Source: RUG334 sp045599645 | Lineage (GTDB): Bacteria > Muiribacteriota > Ozemobacteria > Ozemobacterales > Ozemobacteraceae | DNA: 64,000 bases | Reading direction: 5' to 3' | NCBI GenBank assembly: GCA_045599645.1 | Contig: JAZRWI010000076.1 | Location: 18,889 to 82,888 of the forward strand | Part shown: piece by piece, positions 26,449-34,317 of the stretch | Numbering within the stretch: position 1 is the first letter of the stretch | Layout of the letters: every line of letters begins with the position of its first letter | Made by a program: the position numbers and the translations under genes | The notes under the pieces: model-generated | What the model was told of the DNA's origin: nothing | Databases searched by the model: none | What the model saw: only the letters and a program-made list of their open reading frames with translations

Positions 26449-26907
26449 TTAGTCAACCTTTACTTCTTCGGCTACAACAACAACCTTAAGGTGTGCTCTG
26501 ATTTCGCCAGTGAAGCGGATAGTTACTGAATGTTCGCCAGTTTCCTTGATGTGGTCGGCTACGATGAGCTTCTTGTCAACATCAACTTTAGTGGCTTTGC
26601 TGATTTCGTCAGCAAGTTCAGCACTAGTTACAGAACCGAACAAGCGGCCCTTATCGCCAGCTCTCTTAGTCAATGTAATAGTGAGGCCTTCAATCTTTTC
26701 AGCCATTTCAGTATACATTGCTTTTTCACGAGCAGCCTGCTTTTCCCATGAAGTCTTCATGAGTTCAAGGTGCTTCTTAGCGCCTTCAGTTGCAGGAATA
26801 GCAAAATTTCTTGGGAAAAGGAAATTGCGAGCGAAGCCTTCTGCTACATTCTTGAATTCGCCTTTTCTACCAACTCGGGGAACGGTATTTATCATTAAAA
26901 CTTCCAT
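26449..26907 (-). CDS. rplI: 50S ribosomal protein L9
   Basis: The 152-residue product has the full L9 layout: N-terminal rRNA-binding domain (VPRVGRKGEFKNVAEGFARN, FLFPRNFAIPAT), a connecting helix and a C-terminal domain (GRLFGSVTSAELADEI, GEHSVTIRFTGEIRAHLKV). CAGGAG precedes the ATG. It is the last gene of the rpsF-ssb-rpsR-DUF2232-rplI unit. Confidence 0.97.
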   Translation of the reverse strand: MEVLMINTVPRVGRKGEFKNVAEGFARNFLFPRNFAIPATEGAKKHLELMKTSWEKQAAREKAMYTEMAEKIEGLTITLTKRAGDKGRLFGSVTSAELADEISKATKVDVDKKLIVADHIKETGEHSVTIRFTGEIRAHLKVVVVAEEVKVD

Positions 26908-26940
26908 TTTAATTTTCTCCTGAGGTATAAATCAATAATC

Positions 26941-27723
26941 TTAGTAATCGTCATCAGAGTCATCTGAGACATTAGGTGTTAATTTTACTGTTCTAAGCTG
27001 GGCCCATACGTCTATGACGCCAAGCCAAACCAGAAACTGAGCAAAAATTAACGCTATAAGTGATAATCCCACTCTGGTAAACAACCCTATCTTGTATTTG
27101 TCATACATGAAGAACAGTAGCGAGAAGCCTGCAATTAAATACAAAAAGCTACTCATCATGAAACAATTTGCACCGAGGATGCGAATTATTTCACTTCCTG
27201 GCAGACCTTCCATTTGTCCTATCAGCAGATACATTACCCAGCCAGCGATATACAACCATATAAGGTTCCAATCGAAGCACCAATCCTTGAAAGGAGGTAA
27301 AGGCTCCATTTTGAAGCCAAACCTTGGTGCAAGCCAGGCGGAAATGCTATATAAGGCCAAGAGGCTTACCAAGTGCCACATAAAATACAAAGCCGATGGA
27401 ACAAGGGGTCTGGACATTTCGGCTATTCTGTCGAAATTCTGCTTCAGGACATCTACGATTTCCTGAGGGTCTACGCCTTCTTGTTTCTGAGCCTTGATTC
27501 GTTCTTCTACAACAACCAGCTGCTTTTTAAACTCTTCTTCGAAGGGCTTAAACATATCTTTGCTGGCATTCGGACCATTTTTTATAATCCAGGTGCCAGT
27601 TGAACATGCTGTTGCTGATAGCAGGGCCAGACATACCGCATTAAGTGGGGTTAGACCCATCTTAACAGCAAGGTATAAAAATGCCGCGGGCATTATTATT
27701 AATGCTGCAAGCATGAGAGCCAT
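26941..27723 (-). CDS. DUF2232 (YybS-like) membrane protein
   Basis: The 260-residue protein has helices near residues 4-24 and 28-46, a charged cytoplasmic or periplasmic segment (~50-105), and about five further helices. Size, topology and position between rpsR and rplI match the YybS/DUF2232 family, which occupies this exact slot in Firmicutes and several other phyla. The function is unknown. The last residues are strongly acidic (SDDSDDDY). Its start is 20 bp after the rpsR stop. Confidence 0.75.
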   Translation of the reverse strand: MALMLAALIIMPAAFLYLAVKMGLTPLNAVCLALLSATACSTGTWIIKNGPNASKDMFKPFEEEFKKQLVVVEERIKAQKQEGVDPQEIVDVLKQNFDRIAEMSRPLVPSALYFMWHLVSLLALYSISAWLAPRFGFKMEPLPPFKDWCFDWNLIWLYIAGWVMYLLIGQMEGLPGSEIIRILGANCFMMSSFLYLIAGFSLLFFMYDKYKIGLFTRVGLSLIALIFAQFLVWLGVIDVWAQLRTVKLTPNVSDDSDDDY

Positions 27724-27743
27724 GGACAGCGTTCCTTACTCTA

Positions 27744-27971
27744 TTAAACGTTAGCGAAAGGAAGGAGAGCCATATTGCGAGCGCGCTTAATGGCAGTGGT
27801 CAAATGCTTCTGATGAGCAGTGCAAGTACCAGTTGATCTGCGGCTAGTGATCTTGCCACGATCATTGATATATCTCTTCAAGCGAGCAACGTCCTTATAG
27901 TCGATAAATGTAACTTTATCTTTACAGAAATGGCATACTTTTCTGTGTCTGTGTCTTTTAAATTCGGTCAT
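27744..27971 (-). CDS. rpsR: 30S ribosomal protein S18
   Basis: The 75-residue basic protein matches S18 (CHFCKDKVTFIDYKDVARL, GKITSRRSTGTCTAHQKHL). The N-terminal CxxC with a later Cys suggests the zinc-binding form. GGAGG precedes the ATG. It lies between ssb and the DUF2232 gene. Confidence 0.97.
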   Translation of the reverse strand: MTEFKRHRHRKVCHFCKDKVTFIDYKDVARLKRYINDRGKITSRRSTGTCTAHQKHLTTAIKRARNMALLPFANV

Positions 27972-28017
27972 TTTATTTCCTCCGATAAATCGTAAATAAC
28001 ATGCAATTAATTAAATC

Positions 28018-28446
28018 TTAGAATGGAACAGCGTCATCATCTACTGGTGAGAAATCGGCTGCGAAGCCTACATCTTCACTACCAGCGCTTCCGTCAGCTG
28101 CATCACGACCTGAGCCTGAGCCGAGGAACTGGACGTTATCTGCAACGATTTCAGTGATAGTGCGTTTCTGGCCATCCTGAGTTTCGTAACTGCGATTCTG
28201 CAATCTGCCTTCTACTAGAACTGGGCGACCTTTTGTAAGGAATTTTTGGCAGTTTTCGCCAGATTTACCCCAGACTATAATATTGAAATAGCTGGTTTCT
28301 TTTTTGAATTCGCCGTCATTTCCCTTGTAGTTTCTGTTAACAGCAATACTGAAGTTTGCTACAGAAGTTCCCTGAGGAGTGTGACGAAGTTCCGGGTCTC
28401 TGGTTAAGTTACCGAGCAAAAATACTTTGTTAAGATTACCTGCCAT
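28018..28446 (-). CDS. ssb: Single-stranded DNA-binding protein
   Basis: The OB-fold begins NLNKVFLLGNLTRDPELRHTPQG and includes WGKSGENCQKFLTKG and VEGRLQNRSYE. A Gly/Ser/Asp-rich linker leads to the acidic tip DDDAVPF, the conserved C-terminal tail that recruits replication proteins. ATG 28446 gives MAGNLNKVF, the usual distance to the OB-fold. A GTG at 28467 would add seven residues and overlap rpsF by 8 bp; both remain possible. Confidence 0.95.
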   Translation of the reverse strand: MAGNLNKVFLLGNLTRDPELRHTPQGTSVANFSIAVNRNYKGNDGEFKKETSYFNIIVWGKSGENCQKFLTKGRPVLVEGRLQNRSYETQDGQKRTITEIVADNVQFLGSGSGRDAADGSAGSEDVGFAADFSPVDDDAVPF

Positions 28447-28459
28447 AGTAGATGTTCTT

Positions 28460-28747
28460 TTACTCACCGCGAACGGTAGTCATGAAGCGAAGAATAGTCT
28501 GATTGATCAGATATGTTCTTTCGAGTTCTTTGAGAGCTTCGCCAGTAGCCTGGAAATTAATAAGAACATAATTACCTTCGGTATGCTTTTCTACTGGATA
28601 AGCGAGAGGACGGCGGCCCCATTTGTCGATTTTTTCAATCTGGCCACCATTTTTGGTAATAGCAGTTTCTACTTTACCAATGAGGGCATCGAGAGCTTCG
28701 TTTTCGATACCGGGTTCGGTAAAAAACAAGGTTTCGTAAGGTTTCAC
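28460..28747 (-). CDS. rpsF: 30S ribosomal protein S6
   Basis: The 95-residue product matches S6 (MKPYETLFFTEPG, WGRRPLAYPVEKHTEGNYVL, ERTYLINQTILRFMTT). It starts with GTG at 28747, chosen because GGGAGG lies 9 bp upstream and the next residues fit the family start. It is the first gene of the ribosomal/ssb unit. Confidence 0.97.
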   Translation of the reverse strand: MKPYETLFFTEPGIENEALDALIGKVETAITKNGGQIEKIDKWGRRPLAYPVEKHTEGNYVLINFQATGEALKELERTYLINQTILRFMTTVRGE

Positions 28748-28864
28748 TACAGAAAACCTCCCTTCGGATAAATTTTAAGCCCCTTCCACTTCTTTTTGGG
28801 GAGGAGCAGGGATGTACCGTGGGATAATATCACTAATGGTACGGTTTTGCAAGAAAAAATTTAT

Positions 28865-28985
28865 TAAAATAATTCATAATTCACAATGCACAATGCACAA
28901 TTCATAATTATTGGTTCATGATATGTTACTAGCTTGGTGATTTATTCGAATGCATAATTCATAATTCATAATGCATAATTGATTG
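28865..28985. repeat. AT-rich AATTCATAATGCA-type repeats
   Basis: Short overlapping copies of AATTCATAATTCACAATGCA are strung between rpsF and the AGCT-rich repeats. Relatives occur at 39276-39309 and, inverted, at 39562-39596. The 28748-29139 gap holds nothing else apart from the 43-bp repeats. Confidence 0.7.
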
Positions 28986-29037
28986 TTGATTGATTGGGTT
29001 TGCTACAGTTTCGACCAAGTTAGTGCTAAGCGGTGCT

Positions 29038-29165
29038 TTTTCTCGGCTGACAGCTGGTGGTCGATGGCTGTTAGCGGCTGTTTTCTCGGCTGATAGCTGG
29101 TGGCCGACGGCTGTTAGCGGCTGTTTTCTCGGCCAAAAGCTAATAGCCAGTAGCCAACAGCTTTT
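29038..29165. repeat. 43-bp tandem repeat family (CTCGGCTGATAGCTG type), copy 1
   Basis: TTTTCTCGGC starts at 29038, 29081 and 29124, an exact 43-bp period. The units carry GCTGATAGCTGGTGGCCGAC and GGCTGTTAGCGGCTG. The terminal, partial unit runs into the glycosyltransferase gene and supplies its last residues (LLATGY) and TAG stop. The same 43-bp period is seen at 57228-57305. Confidence 0.85.
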
Positions 29166-30261
29166 TATAAACTTTTTCGGTTTCTAAGCCAAATTGCTTT
29201 AAAACAAAGTGTTCTTCAATGCGCTTCCTGCCAGCAACACCCATCTGCTTGCACTTGTCAGGATTAAGAACCAGATATCTGATTTTTTCAGCCATAGCAT
29301 CAGAATCGTGAATTCCAGTGATGAAACCTGTTTCACCTTCTACAATCAGTTCAGGTATAACCCCTACTCTTGTGCTTACAACAGGCAAACCAGATGCCAT
29401 ATATTCCAAGGTTGCTCTGGAATTGGCTTCAGAACCAATAGAAGTTATAATACCAACATCCATAGAAGCAATTACAGAGGGTAAATCTTTACACTTGCCG
29501 ACAAAAATCAGTCTATCAAGAACACCAAGCAATTCTGCTTCACCCTTTAACCAGACAAGGCTTCTTTCACATTCATAACCAACACAGACAAGCTTTACTG
29601 TTTTAGGTAGATCTTTAAGTGCTGCAAGAGTTTTTAAAGCATATTCATGACCTTTGACAGGTGACAATCTTCCTAAAAGACAAACAAGGAAATCTTCTTC
29701 AGAAACTCCTATTTCTTTTCTGAAAGCACCATTAGAAGCATCTGGCCGGAAACGATTCACATCGACACAACCATAAACCACACTGATTCTATCATCCGCA
29801 AGATATAGATTCTTGCGGCAGACATCCTTATGAAGCTGAGAACTGCAAATAATGTGATCAGTCCAGTTATGATAAAGCCACACATTTCCTAGATGCTTAT
29901 TCGGTGGTCTTATGTCTGATCTTACTCTTACAACAGCAGCTTTAGGACAAACCTTTTTTGTAACAAGAGCCGGCAACCATGAATTTTTATTTATATTAGC
30001 AGATACAATATCTGGATTGAAATGCTTTAAAACATGTTTTAAATGTTTTGTGCACTGCACCAGTCCCAACAAACTTTCATCATTTAGCCTTAGTTTGTCA
30101 TCACATGGGATTCCTAAACTTAAAGCATAGTTCATTGGTTTTCCTGGTTCCGTCATGAGCAAAACCTCATGTCCAAGCTTAATCAATTCAGCAGATACAT
30201 TGACACAATAGGCAGAGGCTGCACTCCAATTAGGAGAGTTTAATATTTGAATAATCTTCAT
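29140..30261 (-). CDS. GT4 family glycosyltransferase
   Basis: The 373-residue enzyme has a GT-B fold: N-terminal QILNSPNWSAASAYCVNVSAEL and TEPGKPMN, then VCLLGRLSPVKGHEYALK, FVGKCKDLPSVIASMDVGII, EANSRATLEYMASGLPVVST and EGETGFI. The E-x7-E motif of retaining GT4 enzymes is present. It would act at the inner face of the membrane on a surface glycan. Its C-terminus (about six residues and stop) is encoded in a 43-bp-family repeat, so it may differ from the ancestral end. Confidence 0.85.
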   Translation of the reverse strand: MKIIQILNSPNWSAASAYCVNVSAELIKLGHEVLLMTEPGKPMNYALSLGIPCDDKLRLNDESLLGLVQCTKHLKHVLKHFNPDIVSANINKNSWLPALVTKKVCPKAAVVRVRSDIRPPNKHLGNVWLYHNWTDHIICSSQLHKDVCRKNLYLADDRISVVYGCVDVNRFRPDASNGAFRKEIGVSEEDFLVCLLGRLSPVKGHEYALKTLAALKDLPKTVKLVCVGYECERSLVWLKGEAELLGVLDRLIFVGKCKDLPSVIASMDVGIITSIGSEANSRATLEYMASGLPVVSTRVGVIPELIVEGETGFITGIHDSDAMAEKIRYLVLNPDKCKQMGVAGRKRIEEHFVLKQFGLETEKVYKKLLATGY

Positions 30262-30369
30262 AAGAATAATATATCACAAGAATAAACACATAAGCGACAG
30301 CCTGAACTATAATTTGCAAAACAAATCATTTAAAGGCTGTTTAAACTTAATCTTAGATGCAGGACTAAT

Positions 30370-31737
30370 TCATTCTTTTGATGAAATCATCTGCAAAAGA
30401 ACCGGACACATCTTATTTACATCGCGAGCGCCCATAACTAGAATCATGTCACCAGACTTAGCCTTACCAACTATATCTTCCATGATTTTTTCACGGGAAC
30501 CGGGACAGCTTGCATGCTTTACACGGCCGCCAACTGCGTCAATAAGATCCTTAGAGCAAATGTTCTTATCAACAGTTCCACCACCATAATAAATTTCATC
30601 AAGATAGAGATATTCATTATCGCGAACAGTTGAGAAAACGCTGACAAGCTGGTCTCTTGTAAAGCTTGTAGGACCAAAGCCATGTGGCTGATAAACAAAG
30701 AAGCATCTGTCTGAAGCTTTTCTGGCTGCTTCCATGGCAGCAGCAATTTCAGCCGGGTTGTGGGCGAAATCGTCAATTACAGTAATTCCATTGGCAACAC
30801 CTATTTTTTCGAAGCGGCGCTTCATACCACCAAAGGCATTCATGGCATCAGCAATAGCTTCAAGACTGAGACCACATTCCAAGCCAATAGCAACGGCAGC
30901 CAGAATGTTCTTCATGTTATGTTCACCAGGAAGCTTAACTTCAAAATGAACGCCAGAAATATCAAATTCAGCAGCAACATGACCAAGCTTAATGTTTTCA
31001 GCACGATAATCAGCATTCTCAGCAAGACCGTAGGTTTTTACTTTCTTGGAGCACTTCTTTACCAGTTCCATAGCATGGGGGTCATCAGCACATACTAGTC
31101 TCAAACCATCATCTGAAGTATGTTCAAAGAACTGCAGAAACAAATCTTCCAATTCACTGATGGTTTTATGGTCATGTGAAATATTTGTTACAACAGAAAT
31201 ATATGGTTTGTATTTAACAATAGAGCCGTCTGATTCATCGGCTTCAATAACAAAGTGTTCACCAGAGCCCTGGAAAGCATTTGTATCAAGACCTGAAATA
31301 ATACCACCAACAGCGCAGGAAGGTTCCAGACCGCAATATCTGAGAACCCAGGCAACAAGACCAGTGGTAGTAGTCTTACCTGCAGTACCGCCAATAGCAA
31401 TACCCTTCTTTGCATTAAACATCTGAGCAAGAAGGTCAGAACGCATAATCTGTTCAACACCCAATCTTTCGGCTGTAACAACATCAGGAACAGTGCTTTC
31501 TACAGCAGTAGACTTTACAATCTTGAAATCAGAGGCCTTTAAGCCTGTTTCCTTCATAAACTGTTCCGGGCCGGTGCCGTCCTGTGAATAAAGCTTTACG
31601 CCCATTTCCTTAAGACGTTTGCAATAATCACCATCAAGATTTCTATCTGAACCGGCTACCTTAAAACCTGCCAGGTGGAGAATTTTTGCCAGGCCACTCA
31701 TGCCCATGCCGCCGATTCCAATAAAAAATGCGTTCAT
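30370..31737 (-). CDS. Mur ligase, MurC-like with altered motifs
   Basis: The 455-residue product has three Mur ligase domains: N-terminal UDP-binding (FFIGIGGMGMSGLAKIL), ATP-binding with GGTAGKTTTT (116-125) and EADESDGS, and C-terminal DDFAHNPAEIAAAMEA and YQPHGFGPTSFTRDQL. Family and length fit MurC, which adds L-Ala to UDP-MurNAc in the cytoplasm. It differs from standard MurC: the P-loop has Ala where GTHGKTTT has His, DDYAHHP reads DDFAHNP, and MGAGDI near the end reads MGARDV. It may be the cell's only MurC or a paralogue with another substrate. No dcw genes are nearby. Start ATG 31737 follows a run of Gs. Confidence 0.75.
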   Translation of the reverse strand: MNAFFIGIGGMGMSGLAKILHLAGFKVAGSDRNLDGDYCKRLKEMGVKLYSQDGTGPEQFMKETGLKASDFKIVKSTAVESTVPDVVTAERLGVEQIMRSDLLAQMFNAKKGIAIGGTAGKTTTTGLVAWVLRYCGLEPSCAVGGIISGLDTNAFQGSGEHFVIEADESDGSIVKYKPYISVVTNISHDHKTISELEDLFLQFFEHTSDDGLRLVCADDPHAMELVKKCSKKVKTYGLAENADYRAENIKLGHVAAEFDISGVHFEVKLPGEHNMKNILAAVAIGLECGLSLEAIADAMNAFGGMKRRFEKIGVANGITVIDDFAHNPAEIAAAMEAARKASDRCFFVYQPHGFGPTSFTRDQLVSVFSTVRDNEYLYLDEIYYGGGTVDKNICSKDLIDAVGGRVKHASCPGSREKIMEDIVGKAKSGDMILVMGARDVNKMCPVLLQMISSKE

Positions 31738-31786
31738 TTAATACGCCCCCAAGTTAGTAATATAACCTAGGTATCGGCATAAATAG

Positions 31787-32033
31787 GTGAAGTATCTACT
31801 ACGTAGATGTGAAGTTTTAGCGAAGCTAAAGTGAAGTTTTGGCTTCGCCAAAGTGAAGTATCTGCTACGCAGATGTGAGACCCCTCTCCTTCACAAGCGT
31901 CAGCTTACTTCACAGCGGAGCTACTTCACAAGCGTCAGCTTACTTCACAAGCGTCAGCTTACTTCACAGCGAAGCTACTTCACAGCGCAGCTACTTCACA
32001 AGCGTCAGCTTACTTCACAGCGCAGCTACTTCA
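31787..32033. repeat. Hairpin array with constant GTGAAG/CTTCAC linkers (array A)
   Basis: From 31787, GTGAAG alternates with four palindromes: ATCTACTACGTAGAT, TTTTAGCGAAGCTAAA, TTTTGGCTTCGCCAAA and ATCTGCTACGCAGAT. Near 31880 the polarity flips and CTTCAC linkers separate AAGCGTCAGCTT and AGCG(G/A/C)AGCT hairpins, about eight of them. The TCA of the last CTTCAC is the stop codon (TGA on the minus strand) of the lipoprotein gene. Linkers are constant and stems vary, the reverse of a CRISPR array. Confidence 0.9.
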
Positions 32034-32663
32034 CTCCAACGTCTTAAACGTGTAGTCCTGGGAAATGGTCTGGGCAGCTTCAACACTGTGACGGCTGGCT
32101 ACTATTCTGAAATGATAAGTAGTTCCACGGAACAGGGAATTTATCTGAACTCTGTGAAGAATGGTCAGGTCTGTTGAAACATAAGTCTTGTAGCCATAGA
32201 GTTCATTAGTGCCATATTCGATATAACCATCAGATTCAATGTCTGTTTCCCATTCAATAATAGCAGAATCAGAATCAACAACAGACACATTTACAGCATT
32301 TATCTGAGGTTGGGGAACCATTGTTGCATCAACAACAGAAATAGTTACATTGTTTGCGACAACGAGAGTTTTGTTGGTTAAAGAAAGCTTTTCACCTGTT
32401 GAAGCAGCTCTATAGCTAAATGTATAAACCCCAACAGGAAGGTTTGCAGAGAAACGACCGTAAGCATCAACCGGAATGACAAATTCCCCAGCCTCACTGG
32501 TTGCTATTACTGTTGAATTGGCAGCATCAAGATATGTGCCTGTAACAGTGCCGAATTCGCCGTCAGAAGAGGTTCTTGCATTGCCAGAGCAGCCAGCAAG
32601 TGAAAGCGTTGCTATAAGCATCAGGATTAATAATAGAATTGAAGCAGATCTAGCGTTGGACAT
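32031..32663 (-). CDS. Lipoprotein with a fibronectin type III-like domain
   Basis: ATG 32663 is preferred because AGGTGA lies 5 bp upstream; an upstream GTG is possible. The N-terminus is a lipoprotein signal with lipobox LAGC. A carboxypeptidase-regulatory-like beta domain (GTVTGTYLDAANSTVI, GRFSANLPVGVYTFSYRA) is followed by an FN3-like domain (AIIEWETDIESDGYIEYGT, HRVQINSLFRGTTYHFRIVA). It is probably an envelope-surface or periplasmic binding protein. It overlaps the FecR-like gene. Its stop lies in a hairpin-array linker. Confidence 0.75.
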   Translation of the reverse strand: MSNARSASILLLILMLIATLSLAGCSGNARTSSDGEFGTVTGTYLDAANSTVIATSEAGEFVIPVDAYGRFSANLPVGVYTFSYRAASTGEKLSLTNKTLVVANNVTISVVDATMVPQPQINAVNVSVVDSDSAIIEWETDIESDGYIEYGTNELYGYKTYVSTDLTILHRVQINSLFRGTTYHFRIVASRHSVEAAQTISQDYTFKTLE

Positions 32664-34317
32664 TATATTCACCTGCGGGACTTAATGTTACAGAAGCTGC
32701 AGTAAGATTACCGTAGCCGTTTTTAGCAAACTGAATGTTATACTTGCCTGGTTCCATGTTATAAATTACGTATTCACCCATAGAATCTGTAGTTGCAGTA
32801 TGACTTGTTCCGGAAACAGTGACTTTTACACCTTCAATAGGAGCGCCTGTTCGTTCGTCTGTTACACGACCGCGCAGAACTGCTTTTCTGAGGTCAACCA
32901 CAGTCTTCATTCTGTTGAAGAACATGCCAGACTGCTTGGATTTAAGCTTAAAAACGCCTTCTTCCATCTTGAGGGTATAAATATCAGTGCCCTTGTCTTC
33001 AAAGCGGTATTTCCAGTTGGAATTCAAGGCTGTAAGTCTGTAATTAACATGAACAAGTGTTTCATTCTTTCTGAATTCAAATCTGAATGGATGAACCATC
33101 AGTCTGATATCCCTGTAATTTCTCATGATTGTCTGAGTTGCCAGAGAGAAATCAGTCCATGTGTTACCCTGCCAGTCACGGAATTCTTTTGCTACATTTT
33201 CTCTGAACCAAATCTGGTCACGTTTTGAAACAGCTTCGCTCAGTTCCTTAATAAAAGCTCTGGCCCGCTGTTCGGCAAAACGTTTATTGAATACGTTGAA
33301 ACCGGCATTAAAAAGTCTTACCTTTCTGTTCAAGGAATCAACCTGATTAATGGTTACAAAGAATTCAGGAATAGACGGTAAAGCGAAGTTTACTTCAAAA
33401 TAATCATCGCGGCCTTCTCTTACTGCATATACAAGATCTTTGCTTAAAGCGAGTTCAAAACGCTGATTTGGTGGTGGAAGCGGTGTAAGCTTAAACTGCA
33501 GTAATATGCTTTTGGGAATACGCTTATCAGGGGTTTCTACAGTATAGAAGCCACCGACATTCTGCATATTACTGAGGAATTCACCGTTAATTTTTACAGA
33601 ATCAATTTTATAATCTATTTCATCAATAGATCTCTTATGCATTCTGTCAAAGCGCTTAAGCCAGTTTTCAAAACGCTTGTAATTTTCGTATTCAGTAGCA
33701 ACATTAAACTGGTAAAGATTCTTTGCTGCGCCAGTTGGTTCCAGTTCTAACACATAGCCTTCCGGAATAATCTTTTCTTCACCATTCAAAGCCATCTTAA
33801 AGGAAACATTTCCCTTAGCAGCCCTGATGAATTCCTGATTATCGTTTGATATAACGGAACAGTCACCAAGTGATACCATGCTAGTGCCGAAACGGCTTTC
33901 AGTAACAATCTGAGCAGAATCACGAGCAGAAATCATAAGCTCTGCAGTAAAAAGCTGAAGCTGAAGACGATAATTGTTTGAATCTGGTTCAATCAAGGCT
34001 CTGAAACCAGAATTTGGCTTAACAAGAACAAGATTATTGGCTTCCCATGTGAGAACCATATAGCCATGTTCCATAGTTCTGATGCCGTCACCAAACATAA
34101 TTGTCTGGCCATTCTTAACACGCTGCCATTCGCGAGTGCCTGACGGACAGTAATAACAAGGACCGTCACACATTACAACCACAAACTGCCCTGGAACATA
34201 CATGTCACCATCAGAGTAGTTAGGTTCTGCTTCCTTTGCCAGAGCAAAAGCATTGCTGCAGCAAATAAGCGGTAGCAATAAAGCAAATATGATTGTATAA
34301 AGCAGTTTTCTTTTCAT
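32650..34317 (-). CDS. FecR-like exported protein with C-terminal regulatory-like beta domain
   Basis: The 555-residue product has a signal peptide (to about residue 25). A FecR-type beta domain follows (VKNGQTIMFGDGIRTME..., LVLVKPNSGFRA, FGTSMVSLGDCSV, ALNGEEKIIPEGYVLEL). Residues ~340-450 resemble a nuclear-transport-factor-like or Cif-like fold (FIKELSEAVSKRDQIWFREN...). The end (LRGRVTDERTGAPIEGVKV, GEYVIYNMEPGKYNIQF) is a carboxypeptidase-regulatory-like domain. Start overlaps the stop of the beta-barrel gene by one base. Co-transcription suggests an envelope complex with it. Confidence 0.7.
   Translation of the reverse strand: MKRKLLYTIIFALLLPLICCSNAFALAKEAEPNYSDGDMYVPGQFVVVMCDGPCYYCPSGTREWQRVKNGQTIMFGDGIRTMEHGYMVLTWEANNLVLVKPNSGFRALIEPDSNNYRLQLQLFTAELMISARDSAQIVTESRFGTSMVSLGDCSVISNDNQEFIRAAKGNVSFKMALNGEEKIIPEGYVLELEPTGAAKNLYQFNVATEYENYKRFENWLKRFDRMHKRSIDEIDYKIDSVKINGEFLSNMQNVGGFYTVETPDKRIPKSILLQFKLTPLPPPNQRFELALSKDLVYAVREGRDDYFEVNFALPSIPEFFVTINQVDSLNRKVRLFNAGFNVFNKRFAEQRARAFIKELSEAVSKRDQIWFRENVAKEFRDWQGNTWTDFSLATQTIMRNYRDIRLMVHPFRFEFRKNETLVHVNYRLTALNSNWKYRFEDKGTDIYTLKMEEGVFKLKSKQSGMFFNRMKTVVDLRKAVLRGRVTDERTGAPIEGVKVTVSGTSHTATTDSMGEYVIYNMEPGKYNIQFAKNGYGNLTAASVTLSPAGEYNVQR

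Noticed and set aside
31787..32033. CRISPR array
   Set aside because: The repeated part is only 6 bases and the variable parts are palindromes of 10-17 bases; there are no cas genes.
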